Part shown: positions 8,601 through 16,710 of the stretch, one piece after another
How the letters are laid out: each line of letters begins with the position of its first letter
Position numbering within the stretch: the stretch's first letter is position 1
The notes under the pieces: model-generated
Seen by the model: the letters and a program-made list of their open reading frames with translations, nothing else
Told to the model about the DNA's origin: nothing
Databases searched by the model: none
Program-made: the position numbers and the translations under genes
Source: JALHNI01 sp044226365
Lineage (GTDB): Bacteria; Acidobacteriota; Terriglobia; Bryobacterales; Bryobacteraceae
Direction: 5' to 3'
Assembly (NCBI GenBank): GCA_044226365.1
Contig: JBGAHE010000009.1
Coordinates: 33,372-97,371, forward strand
DNA length: 64,000 nucleotides

Positions 8601-11600
8601 CCACCACCAACGTCACCATCGCTGGCCAAAGTTACTCGCAGCGCGAAGCCAACTTCGCTCTCTTCTTCGGCCTCGCCCTGCAGATGTATCAATCGACGCT
8701 GGTCTCGAACGACGCCCCTCTTGATCGTTTCTTCGCTAATTACCCGTCCACTGACGTCGCCGATTTCAATGCGCTCACTCCGCTCGAGTTCCAGGGCATG
8801 AGCCTGTTCACCGGCAAAGGCGCCTGCATCAACTGCCACTCCGGCCCCCAACTCAGCAACGCTGGCACGCCCGCTCACCTCGCCCTCGCCAGCGGTGTCG
8901 TCGCCGATCGCATGTTCCAGGGCAATGGTCAGAAAGGCATCTACGACTTCGGCTTCTACAATATCGGCGTCCGCCCCAGCACCGACGACCTCGGCGTCGG
9001 CGGTACCGATGCCTTCGGCAATCCGCTCTCCTTCGCGCGCCAGGCCACCTCCGGCGTGAACCGCGATGGCTTCACCGTCACCCCCTGCAACCTGAGCGAG
9101 GACCCTTGCACCGCCGTCAATCCCAGCGAACGCACCGTCGTCAACGGCGCCTTTAAAACGGCGACGCTGCGGAACGTCGCCCTCACGGGCCCTTACTTCC
9201 ACGACGGCAGTCTCGCCACGCTCGAAGACGTCGTTCAGTTTTACGTCCGGCGCGGTAACGCCCGCACCGTCGGCGATGGCGATACCACCGGCTTCGGCGG
9301 TGATTCGTCCAACCTGGCGGGCAGTTTCCCGCGCATCGAACTCTCCGGCACCGAGCAAGCCGCGCTCGTGCAGTTCCTCAAGACCGCGCTTACCGACGAT
9401 CGCGTGGCCTACGAGCGCGCGCCGTTTGACCATCCTGAACTGCCTCTCGTCGAAGGCTCGGACACGATGATTGTGCCCGCCGTCGGCGCCGGCGGACGCG
9501 CCACGCCGCTCACCCCATTCTCGTCTTCCGTAGCCTCCGGCAGCCTGGGCTATCCGCTCAATGGTCCGCCCACCATTAGCCTCACCACCAACGGCAGCAC
9601 CTTCAACGCGCCCGCTTCGATCACCCTCACCGCCACCGCTGCCGATGCCGACGGCGCCGTCGCCAAGGTGGAGTTCTTCAATGGCTCCACCAAACTCGGT
9701 GAGTCACTTACTGCTCCTTACACCTTCGTTTGGTCGGGCATCGCCGCCGGCACTTACTCGCTCACCGCGCGCGCCACCGATAACCTTGGCCTAGTCGCCG
9801 CCTCCGGTGTCGTCAACATCGTGGTGAACCCGGCGGCGAATAACCCGCCGAGTGTCAGCCTCTCCACCAACGGCACTACCTTCGTCGCCCCGGCCTCGAT
9901 CACCTTGAGCGCCAGCGCTGCTGACACGGATGGCACCGTCGCCAAAGTCGAGTTCTTCAGCGGCTCCACCAAGCTCGGCGAAGATCTCTCTGCTCCTTAT
10001 ACCTTCGCTTGGACAGGCGTCGCCGCCGGTACTTATAGCCTCACCGCGCGGGCCACCGACAACCTCGGGTCCGGGGCGTCTTCATCGACCGTGTTTGTCA
10101 CCGTCACCGCGCCCACGAATAATCCACCCAGCATCAGCCTCTCCACCACCGGCAATCCTTTCACCGCGCCGGCCTCGATCACGCTTACGGCTTCCGCCGC
10201 GGACACCGACGGCTCGGTCGCCAAAGTTGAGTTCTTCAATGGCGCCGTCAAGCTGGGCGAAGATCTCACCGCTCCGTACTCGTTTGCCTGGAATAGCGTG
10301 GCCGCCGGCAGTTACAGCGTCACCGCGGTTGCTACGGACAATGCCGGCGCTTCCACTGCTTCGTTGCCATTGAGCATCACGGTCAATGGCGCCATGGGCG
10401 TCTGCACATTCCCGTCAGTCGGCATCATCGATAACCTGAATCGCGCCAACGGCGCCCTCGGCGGCCTCTGGACCGGCCAAACCGGTGGCTACACGATCAC
10501 CAATAATCAGGCCGTGTTTACCGGCGGGGATGCCTTCGTCGCCCAGTCCACCGCCTTAGGCGTCGATCAGGAAGCGTACGTGCGCTTCACGAACATCGCT
10601 TCCGGCACCTCCGAGGCAGACATCATCTTGAAGGCCGGCGACGCTACTTGGTGGCGCGAGGGTGCGCTCATCGTCGCCTACCTGCCCGGTAGCCAGTCCA
10701 TTCAGGTTTGGACCTATGATCCTTCCGCCACCTGGGTCATGCGGACGTCCATCGCCACCACACTCGCCAATGGCGACGTCTTCGGCGCCCGCGTTCGCGG
10801 TGCCACGGGCGCGGTGGAAGTCTATCGCAATGGCGTGCAGATCGGCACCGCCAGTGTGGCCGGCTGGACCCGGCAGAACCTGGGTGGCCTCGCCGGTGTC
10901 TGGCTGGTGGGTCCCGCCGGGTCCTCCTTTGACGACTTCGGCTCCGGCAACCTCAACTGCTCGGGGCAGGGCAGTAACGCGCCTCCCACCGTCAGCCTCT
11001 CCACGAATGGCTCGGTCTTCAACGCGCCCGCCGCCATCACGCTCACCGCGAGCGCCGCCGATAGCGACGGCAGCGTCGCCAAAGTCGAATTCTTCAATGG
11101 CGCCACCAAGCTTGGCGAAGACCTTTCCGCGCCTTATTCCTTCTCCTGGACCGGCGTGACCGCGGGCACTTACTCGCTCACGGCCCGCGCCACCGATAAC
11201 CTCGGCGCCACCACCACGTCCTCTCTCATCACCGTCATCGTGAACGCGGCGGCCAATCTGCCGCCCACCGTCAGCATCTCCACCAACGGCACCACTTTCA
11301 CCGCGCCGGCCACGATCGCCCTCAGCGCCTCCGCGGCGGACCCCGACGGCACAGTTGCGAAGGTCGAGTTCTATAACGGCTCCACCAAGCTGGGCGAGGA
11401 TCTTACCGCTCCCTACTCGTTCACTTGGACGAACGTCACCGCCGGAACTTATAACCTCAACGCGCGCGCCACCGATAACCTGGGCACGTTCGCCAATTCC
11501 TCTTCAGTCGCGGTCACGGTCAACGCCGCGGCCAATCTTCCGCCCAGCGTCAGCCTCACCACCAACGGCACCACCTTTACCGCCCCAGCTTCGATTACCC

Positions 11601-12370
11601 TGAACGCCACCGCGGCAGACTCCGACGGCAGCGTATCCAAGGTCGAGTTCTACAACGGCTCCATCAAGCTCGGCGAGGATCTCACGTCGCCCTACACGTT
11701 CAGTTGGACGAGCGTCGCCGCCGGCACTTACTTGCTTACCGCCCGCGCCACCGATAACCTTGGCGCCGTCACCACCTCCGGCACCATCACCGTCACCGTG
11801 AACGGCACCACGGGCGGTTGCGCCTTCCCCTCCGTCGGCATCACCGATAACTTCAATCGCTCGAATGGCGCCGTCGGTGGCAGTTGGAGTAGCTGGACCT
11901 CCACTACTTACTCGATCAGTAACAACCAGATGGTGGTCGGCAGCGGCGACCAGTACTTCGTCTGGCAGCAACCCGTTGGACCCTCCGTGGAAGCGTCGGT
12001 GAAGATCACCAGCATCAACGCCGCCTCCCAGGAGATCGACCTCGTCCTCAAGTCCATGACCAACAACTGGTACAACGGCGCGGTGATCATCTCCTACAAC
12101 AGCGGACAACTGCAGGTCTGGTCCGCCGTCACCGGCAATTGGACCCAGCACAATGGTCTCAACGTGCAGCTGGTGGCCGGTGACGTCCTCGGCGGTCGGT
12201 TGCGCTCGAATGGCTCGGTGGAGGTCTACCGCAACGGCGCCTTGATTGCCACCACCTCCGTCGGCAGTTGGCCGCACCTCAACAGCACCGGCTACGCCGG
12301 CGTCTGGGTAGTCAACGGCTCGGGAACCGCCTTTGACGACTTCCGCGCCGGCACGCTCACCTGCCAGTAA
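5642..12370 (+). CDS. Secreted fusion: galactose-oxidase-type copper radical oxidase + di-heme cytochrome c peroxidase + 8 Ig-like + 2 C-terminal beta modules
   Basis: 2242 residues with a signal peptide at ~1-27 (ends ISAQS). Residues ~28-495 are a kelch-type galactose oxidase with DUF1929-like end. Every active-site residue of the fungal enzyme has an equivalent: Cys102 (HDMFCPG), Tyr146 (RGYQ), Trp164 (GGSWSGG), Tyr357-His358 (NYHS) and His442 (THSVNNDQRR), so the Tyr-Cys cofactor and Cu site should form. Ig-like domains lie at ~501-592 and 596-685. Residues ~690-1275 are a di-heme peroxidase with CASCH at 740-744, CINCH at 1062-1066 and 'TATLRNVALTGPYFHDGS'. Then come three Ig-like domains (from 1309), a ~190-residue module beginning CTFPSVGI, three more Ig-like domains (from 1781), and a second such module beginning CAFPSVGI. 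The oxidase would make H2O2 while oxidising an alcohol or sugar; the peroxidase could consume it. The 3' end overlaps the convergent ATPase gene by 14 nt. Confidence 0.9.
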   Translation: MRARGRLWSILIPAIALTLIPNFISAQSTVATQGRWTNVIQTSVNPVGAAALPDGKVLIWSAYDRYSFAQNAAAQTWTGLFDPATGLVTEQLVTNTAHDMFCPGTSFLPDGRLLVTGGDTAARTSIYNPGTASWTAGSTMNVPRGYQGQVTIDDGRAFVLGGSWSGGSLGKNGETWANNLWTYLANALASVTLGPDPGGPATADRHPWLFSIGAGKVVHVGPSVAMNLYELNAGGRTTSLGNRADDQFSQNGTALMYDIGKILKAGGAAAYDSATATAGCYIVNVNNGVSVTKTGSLKRARGMHNAVVLPNGEVLVIGGMPVPVPFSDTNSILVPEIWNPTTGTWRDVAPISVPRNYHSTALLLPDGRVFSGGGGLCGAGCGANHSDVQIYSPPYLFKSDGTDAVRPTIQSAPAVAYHGATMDVITNGGTQFVLIRYSAVTHSVNNDQRRIPLTGTLLSAGAYRLNIPDAGVLTPGNYMLFTLDAAGVPSLARTINVQPPVRPQISLTAPTSGQTFQAPANIAINAAVTDPSSTVLRVEFYAGQTKLGEDSSAPYNFTWTNATAGSYTVTATVIDSTGYTVSASAPISVAATPVNRPPVVSLTAPASGSTFLAPASIVIAATASDPDGNLAKVEYFQGTVKLDEDAVAPFSYNWNNVLAGSYQIRAVATDLAGLTATATVNITVNAVAGRPPAVLQSLKGLAVPEPAALSSFVTNRAAAIALGKALFWDVQVSSDNRTACASCHFQAGADVRSRGQSNPGMNRVGVGAFSFTGTRSGAAASGPDYRMNAADFPQYELSGPGDPNSAVVFSTTDVMGSQGVARATFSAPGTAPAPDVCAVSPDPAFGTFRQTTARNAPTVINAVFNLRNLYDGSANHFFNGVDKFGKRNTQAVIYRGASATPQAIALENSSLASQALSVPVNPQEMSCAGRTWPQIGRRLLSAVPLVAQGVSATDSALAPYRATNGRGLRNTYADLVQAAFATDLWSATTNVTIAGQSYSQREANFALFFGLALQMYQSTLVSNDAPLDRFFANYPSTDVADFNALTPLEFQGMSLFTGKGACINCHSGPQLSNAGTPAHLALASGVVADRMFQGNGQKGIYDFGFYNIGVRPSTDDLGVGGTDAFGNPLSFARQATSGVNRDGFTVTPCNLSEDPCTAVNPSERTVVNGAFKTATLRNVALTGPYFHDGSLATLEDVVQFYVRRGNARTVGDGDTTGFGGDSSNLAGSFPRIELSGTEQAALVQFLKTALTDDRVAYERAPFDHPELPLVEGSDTMIVPAVGAGGRATPLTPFSSSVASGSLGYPLNGPPTISLTTNGSTFNAPASITLTATAADADGAVAKVEFFNGSTKLGESLTAPYTFVWSGIAAGTYSLTARATDNLGLVAASGVVNIVVNPAANNPPSVSLSTNGTTFVAPASITLSASAADTDGTVAKVEFFSGSTKLGEDLSAPYTFAWTGVAAGTYSLTARATDNLGSGASSSTVFVTVTAPTNNPPSISLSTTGNPFTAPASITLTASAADTDGSVAKVEFFNGAVKLGEDLTAPYSFAWNSVAAGSYSVTAVATDNAGASTASLPLSITVNGAMGVCTFPSVGIIDNLNRANGALGGLWTGQTGGYTITNNQAVFTGGDAFVAQSTALGVDQEAYVRFTNIASGTSEADIILKAGDATWWREGALIVAYLPGSQSIQVWTYDPSATWVMRTSIATTLANGDVFGARVRGATGAVEVYRNGVQIGTASVAGWTRQNLGGLAGVWLVGPAGSSFDDFGSGNLNCSGQGSNAPPTVSLSTNGSVFNAPAAITLTASAADSDGSVAKVEFFNGATKLGEDLSAPYSFSWTGVTAGTYSLTARATDNLGATTTSSLITVIVNAAANLPPTVSISTNGTTFTAPATIALSASAADPDGTVAKVEFYNGSTKLGEDLTAPYSFTWTNVTAGTYNLNARATDNLGTFANSSSVAVTVNAAANLPPSVSLTTNGTTFTAPASITLNATAADSDGSVSKVEFYNGSIKLGEDLTSPYTFSWTSVAAGTYLLTARATDNLGAVTTSGTITVTVNGTTGGCAFPSVGITDNFNRSNGAVGGSWSSWTSTTYSISNNQMVVGSGDQYFVWQQPVGPSVEASVKITSINAASQEIDLVLKSMTNNWYNGAVIISYNSGQLQVWSAVTGNWTQHNGLNVQLVAGDVLGGRLRSNGSVEVYRNGALIATTSVGSWPHLNSTGYAGVWVVNGSGTAFDDFRAGTLTCQ
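9566..12370 (+). repeat. Tandem Ig-encoding repeats in two super-units
   Basis: Six Ig-like coding units start at 9566, 9845, 10124, 10982, 11261 and 11540. Within each triplet the spacing is exactly 279 nt (93 codons). Each triplet is followed by a ~190-codon module, so the whole block is a [3 Ig + module] super-unit repeated with a period of 1416 nt (9566 to 10982). Units begin PP(T/S)(I/V)S and share phrases such as 'VAKVEFFNG', 'KLGEDL' and 'AGTYSLTARATDNLG'. The similarity at DNA level implies duplication within the gene and makes the block prone to recombination or misassembly. Confidence 0.9.
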
Positions 12371-15104
12371 CTCTTGCTGCGGCGGCTGGGGCTTCCCACC
12401 GCCGCTGTATTGCCTTCACCAGTTCCACCACCGCGATCGGACTCACCGACGCCACCACGATCAACTCCCATTCAGTGGCGCTGGGCGGAGCTACGTTCAG
12501 TAGTCGCTGCAGGAGCGGCACATAGACCGCCATCACCTGCAGCGCCAGGCAGCTTCCCACCGCCACCCACAGCCAGCGATTCGTCCATAGCCGGTCTAGC
12601 GCCGAACGCTTCTGCGAGCGTGCGTTGAAGACGTGAAAGATCTGTGCCAGTGACAGCGTGAGAAACGCGAGCGTTGCCGCGCGGCGCAAGCCGTCGCCCT
12701 GGGCCCCATGCCAGCGCATCCCCGCGCCGAAGACGAAGAGCGTCACGCCTGCCAACAGCATCCCCTGCCACACCACCACCCCGATCAGTCGCGGCGCGAG
12801 CAATGGCTCCTTCGGGTCGCGCGGCGGCAGTTTCATCATCCCGGGCCCGGAAGGCTCGAGGGCGAGGGCGAAGGCCGGAAAGATGTCGGTGATGAAGTTA
12901 AGCCACAGCAGTTGTAGCGCCGCCAACGGCAACGGCCAGCCGATCATCAGTGCCATAAACACTGTCAGGATCTCGGCAAAGTTACACGAGAGTAGATAGT
13001 GCAAGAAACGGAGGATGTTGCCGTAGATGATGCGCCCCTGCTCCACCGCGCCCACAATGCTTGCGAAGTTGTCGTCGGTGATCACCATCGCGGCGTTCTC
13101 TTTAGCGACTTCCGTCCCTTTGATGCCCATCGCAATCCCGATGTCGGCCTTCTTCAACGCCGGAGCGTCGTTCACCCCGTCGCCCGTCATCGCCACCACT
13201 TGCCCGTCTTGTTGCAACGCTTCCACAATGCGCAGCTTGTGCTCCGGCGAGACTCTGGCAAAGACGGCGGTCTCGGCCACCACTTGCTTCCAGCCCGTCT
13301 CATCCAGGTCGGCGAGCGCGCGCCCGTGCACCACCCGCAAGGGCTCGCCCGCCAAATTGCGGTCCAGGTTCAGCTGTCGGGCGATCTCGGCCGCCGTCGC
13401 CTGCTGGTCGCCGGTGATCATGACCGTGCGAATGCCGGCTTGCCGGCAAGTGGCGATCGCCGCTTTCGCTTCCTCGCGCAGCGGGTCGCTCATCCCCACC
13501 AGTCCGGCAAAGACCAGTTCACGCGTCAGATCCGCCTCGCTGTAGTTCTCGGGCAACTCGCGGTAGGCCAGGCCCAACACGCGCAGCGCTTCGGCGGCGA
13601 GTTCCTGGTTCGCCTTCTCCCAGCGCTGCCGGTCTTGCGGCGTCATAGGCGAACTCCCGGAGTGGGTCTGCTGCGCCTGGCTCCCGGCGAGCAACGTCCC
13701 CGGCGACCCTTTGACGAACGCCAGCGTCCGGCCCTCGGGCGTCCGGTGCACCGTCACCATGCGCTTGGTGCCGCTAGCGAAGGGGATCTCGTGCAAACGC
13801 GGATACTCCACGGCCAGCACCAGCGGATCGATTCCTGCCTTTTCCGCTGCCACCGTCAACGCCGCTTCCGTGGGGTCGCCCAGCACCGTCTCGCCGTCGG
13901 CGGTTCGCGTCACCTGAGCGTCGTTGCACAAGGCGCCAATCCGCAGCGCCCAACGCAACGGCTCGTCCGCCCCCGCGTCGATCGTCCGTTCGCCCTCCTG
14001 GAAGTCACCCGTCGGCGCGTATCCGCTACCGGTCACCTCGATCCGCCGCCCCGGCCATCGGTACACTCCAACGCTCATTTCGTTCTTAGTCAGCGTGCCG
14101 GTCTTGTCCGTGCAGATCACCGTCGTGCAGCCCAGCGTCTCTACGGCGGGCAGCCGTCGCACCAGCGCGCGCATCCTCGCCATCCGCTGCATCCCGAGCG
14201 CCAGCGTCATCGTCGCCACCGCCGGCAAGCCTTCCGGCACCGCGGCGATCGAGAGCGAAAGGCCGATCTCCAGCATGTGCCAGAAGTCGGAGACGCCTTT
14301 CAGCCAGCCGCCCACCACGATGACGCCGCACAGCATCAGCACGATTCCGCTCAGCAGCCGCCCCAGGCGCGCCAGCTTCTGTTCCAGCGGCGTCTCCCTC
14401 GCTACCGCCTCATCGATCAGGCTGCCGATGCGCCCCATCTCGGTCCGCGCGCCCGTCGCCGTCACGAGCAGACTGCCCCGGCCGTCCGTGATCGTCGTGC
14501 CGAGAAAAGCCATGTTCAGGCGGTCGCCGAGCGTCGCGTTCGCATCGTCCAGTGCCGCGGCGGTCTTCGCCACCGTATGCGACTCACCGGTGAGCGCCGC
14601 CTCTTCCACCTGTAACTGCACCGCCTCGACAATCCGGCCGTCGGCGGGCACCCGAGCCCCGGCCGCAAGCACCACGAGGTCGCCGGGTACCAGTTCGGCC
14701 GCCGGAATCTCGGCCTTCTCCCCGTTGCGAATCACGTGCGCCACGCGCACCCCGGTTTGCTGCAGCGAGGAGAGTGCCTCTGCCGCCTTCCATTCCGTGG
14801 CAAACCCGATGACGGCGTTAATGGCGATCACTACCAGGATGGCGAACCCCTCGAGCCGGTCCCCCATCGCGAAAGCGATCGCCGTTGCGGCCCCCAGCAA
14901 CCCCACAATGAAGCTGTGGAACTGTGCGATGAAGATGTCCCCCGCCGTTCGCTTCCGCGCCTGCGCCAGGACATTCGGGCCGTACTCGGTCAGCCGCCGG
15001 GCCGCCTTCGCTAGGGTGAGACCCCGCGCGGCGTCCGTCTCCAGTCGCTGCTCGACCTCTCCCACCGGGAGTGTATGCCACCGAGCCGAAGGTTCCTTGG
15101 GCAT
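12357..15104 (-). CDS. P2A-type cation-transporting ATPase (Ca2+-ATPase-like)
   Basis: 915 residues, full length for the PacL/SERCA-like group. The N-terminal cation-ATPase domain runs ~8-75. The actuator loop TGES is at 172-175, M4 has PEGLP at 290-294, and the phosphorylation motif DKTGTLT has Asp333. A hinge 'MTGDGVNDAPALKKADIGIA' follows, and M6 reads 'LLWLNFITDIFPAFALALEP' with the Asn/Asp expected for Ca2+ binding. It should pump Ca2+ (possibly Mn2+) out of the cytoplasm at the inner membrane. Ion choice cannot be fixed from sequence alone. The gene stands alone and its stop lies within the end of the convergent oxidase-fusion gene. Confidence 0.92.
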   Translation of the reverse strand: MPKEPSARWHTLPVGEVEQRLETDAARGLTLAKAARRLTEYGPNVLAQARKRTAGDIFIAQFHSFIVGLLGAATAIAFAMGDRLEGFAILVVIAINAVIGFATEWKAAEALSSLQQTGVRVAHVIRNGEKAEIPAAELVPGDLVVLAAGARVPADGRIVEAVQLQVEEAALTGESHTVAKTAAALDDANATLGDRLNMAFLGTTITDGRGSLLVTATGARTEMGRIGSLIDEAVARETPLEQKLARLGRLLSGIVLMLCGVIVVGGWLKGVSDFWHMLEIGLSLSIAAVPEGLPAVATMTLALGMQRMARMRALVRRLPAVETLGCTTVICTDKTGTLTKNEMSVGVYRWPGRRIEVTGSGYAPTGDFQEGERTIDAGADEPLRWALRIGALCNDAQVTRTADGETVLGDPTEAALTVAAEKAGIDPLVLAVEYPRLHEIPFASGTKRMVTVHRTPEGRTLAFVKGSPGTLLAGSQAQQTHSGSSPMTPQDRQRWEKANQELAAEALRVLGLAYRELPENYSEADLTRELVFAGLVGMSDPLREEAKAAIATCRQAGIRTVMITGDQQATAAEIARQLNLDRNLAGEPLRVVHGRALADLDETGWKQVVAETAVFARVSPEHKLRIVEALQQDGQVVAMTGDGVNDAPALKKADIGIAMGIKGTEVAKENAAMVITDDNFASIVGAVEQGRIIYGNILRFLHYLLSCNFAEILTVFMALMIGWPLPLAALQLLWLNFITDIFPAFALALEPSGPGMMKLPPRDPKEPLLAPRLIGVVVWQGMLLAGVTLFVFGAGMRWHGAQGDGLRRAATLAFLTLSLAQIFHVFNARSQKRSALDRLWTNRWLWVAVGSCLALQVMAVYVPLLQRLLNVAPPSATEWELIVVASVSPIAVVELVKAIQRRWEAPAAAARVTGR

Positions 15105-15384
15105 CTGCCCCGATTATCCGCCCAATTCGATTCGCCATTACCTCCGATTTTCGACCGTCGAAATCGTTAGAAACAAAAGGCATGAGCCGTAAACCCGCCT
15201 CTTGCCTGCCGTCTGGCCTGGTACGATCGGGTTTCGACTGGTCACCTCAATGGCGGTGCACCAGGTCGCGCGAAAACAAAAATTAGAAAACGAACCCGGC
15301 GATCTGCATCAAAAGAAACGAAATGAGTTCCCGGGACCCTGTGAGAACCCGAGAGCGGACCCGGTCGTTGGCAGCCGATCCGGT

Positions 15385-15612
15385 TTACGAACGGCCGCCG
15401 CCGACGAAGTGCACGACCTCGATCTGCGCCCCTGTCTCAATCAGCGTCTCTGGCCACACGGCCTTGCGCACGATCTGCCGGTCCAATTCCACCGCCACCC
15501 GGTCGGCGGGAAGACCTAAATGCGTCAGAAAGGTAGCCACGGAGAGCCCGGCGGGAACCTCGCGGGGTTCTCCGTTCAATACGACTGTTATAGTCTTGAT
15601 TTGATTCGACAT
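15385..15612 (-). CDS. thiS: ThiS/MoaD-family sulfur carrier protein
   Basis: With the Met at 15612 the product is 75 residues, the normal ThiS length. A longer 99-residue frame starting at 15684 would run through the probable nuo promoter and is less likely. Ubiquitin-fold phrases are clear: 'ITVVLNGEPREVPAGLSVAT', 'DRVAVELDRQIVRK' and 'IEVVHFVGGG'. Active ThiS ends exactly in Gly-Gly, which is adenylated and thiocarboxylated for thiamine thiazole synthesis; here two residues (Arg-Ser) follow the glycines before the stop. No thiG, thiF or thiO is adjacent. It is divergent from the nuo operon. Confidence 0.8.
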   Translation of the reverse strand: MSNQIKTITVVLNGEPREVPAGLSVATFLTHLGLPADRVAVELDRQIVRKAVWPETLIETGAQIEVVHFVGGGRS

Positions 15613-15629
15613 GGTGAAGCGAAGTTGGT

Positions 15630-15659
15630 TTGACACCCCCTTCCACACCCAATTATATT
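15630..15659 (+). promoter_or_regulatory. Sigma70-type promoter of the nuo operon
   Basis: A perfect -35 box TTGACA at 15630-15635 is followed after 17 nt by TTATAT (15653-15658), or after 18 nt by TATATT. This predicts a transcript starting near 15665 with a leader of about 55 nt before nuoA. It is the best-matching promoter seen in the window. It lies in the thiS/nuoA divergent region. Confidence 0.65.
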
Positions 15660-15720
15660 GGGATTTAACAGTTGGGGTCTCCACGCCTGCCGCCCCAGCC
15701 GAATTGAAGCTTCAAACGCA

Positions 15721-16173
15721 ATGCCGGAAAGCCTAGCCCAACAATATTTCCCTGTTCTGGTTCAGATCCTTTTGGCTGCCCTGGTGGCCGCCGGACTGGT
15801 CGGGGCCGGTCTGCTGATTGGTAAAAAGGTTCGCAGTCGCGTGAAGGAAATGCCCTACGAATGCGGCATCGTTCCCACCGGTACAGCGCGCGAGCGCTTC
15901 AGCGTCAAGTTCTATCTGGTCGGCATGCTGTTCATCCTGTTCGACATCGAAGCGGTATTTCTTTACCCGTGGGCTGTGGTCTACCGGGAACTGAAGCTAT
16001 TCGCCTGGTTCGAAATGGTCATGTTTGTGGCCTTGGTGCTGACGGGCTTCTTCTACATCTGGAAAAAGGGCGCTTTGGACTGGACCTTGCAGGAGACCAC
16101 CAAAGAGCACAAGCCGCCCACCGCGGTGGACCTGATGTTGTCCGAAGAGCTCGAGACGGCTGGCCGGCGCTAA
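15721..16173 (+). CDS. nuoA: NADH-quinone oxidoreductase subunit A
   Basis: 150 residues from the ATG at 15721; an upstream start at 15658 would begin inside the promoter. Three membrane helices are visible (about residues 10-35, 65-85 and 95-115). The NuoA signature 'MPYECGIVPTGTARERFSVK' is followed by 'FDIEAVFLYPWAVV', the loop near the quinone channel of complex I. This is the first gene of a twelve-gene operon. The next gene is nuoC, 51 nt downstream, where nuoB would normally be. Confidence 0.95.
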   Translation: MPESLAQQYFPVLVQILLAALVAAGLVGAGLLIGKKVRSRVKEMPYECGIVPTGTARERFSVKFYLVGMLFILFDIEAVFLYPWAVVYRELKLFAWFEMVMFVALVLTGFFYIWKKGALDWTLQETTKEHKPPTAVDLMLSEELETAGRR

Positions 16174-16224
16174 TGGCGGACGGATTCCCAGACAGGTGCC
16201 AGGCCGGAAGAGAGGCGCAGAGTC

Positions 16225-16710
16225 ATGATCGCTGAAAGTGTATTGGCGCGGCCGGACGTCGCCGCGGCCGTGGCGGCTCTGCCGTCGGCGGTGCTGTCGG
16301 GCGATGACCAGCATGGGCAAGCCACCCTGGTGATCGAGGCCAGCCACCTCGTCGCGCTCGCTCGCCAACTGAAGCAACAAGGCTACGAACGCCTGAGCGG
16401 CGTTACCGCCGTCGATTGGCATCCCCGCGAACCGCGCTTCGAAGTTGTCTACCTCCTCCATTCGATCCGTCACAACCTGCGTTTGCGTCTCAAGGTGGAG
16501 CTGACCTCCGCCCATGCCGAAGTTGACTCGCTGACCAGTGTCTGGCGCAGCGCCAACTGGTACGAACGCGAAGTGTTCGACCTGTTTGGCATCACCTTCC
16601 GCCAGCATCCCAATCTCAAGCGCATCATGATGCCCGAAGAATGGGTGGGCCATCCGCTGCGCAAGGACTTCCCCGTGCACGGCCACAAGTACAGCTATCA
16701 GGAGAGCTAA
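16225..16710 (+). CDS. nuoC: NADH-quinone oxidoreductase subunit C
   Basis: 161 residues, the size of a free-standing NuoC (30-kDa subunit). Family signatures are 'RLSGVTAVDWHPREPRFEVVY', split over residues ~52-72, and the end 'SANWYEREVFDLFGITF...HPNLKRIMMPEEW.GHPLRKDFP'. It is a peripheral-arm subunit beside NuoD. A purine-rich stretch GGAAGAGAGG precedes the ATG. It follows nuoA directly; its stop overlaps the nuoD start by one base. Confidence 0.96.
   Translation: MIAESVLARPDVAAAVAALPSAVLSGDDQHGQATLVIEASHLVALARQLKQQGYERLSGVTAVDWHPREPRFEVVYLLHSIRHNLRLRLKVELTSAHAEVDSLTSVWRSANWYEREVFDLFGITFRQHPNLKRIMMPEEWVGHPLRKDFPVHGHKYSYQES

Noticed and set aside
7982..9433. Minus-strand 483-codon frame
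   Set aside because: Antisense of the di-heme peroxidase domain; Gly/Val/Glu-rich shadow without motif.
12999..14615. Plus-strand 538-codon frame
   Set aside because: Antisense of the P-type ATPase, whose motifs are all intact.
15105..15384. Coding frames between the ATPase and thiS
   Set aside because: Frames here are short, start inside neighbours or lack motifs; treated as intergenic.
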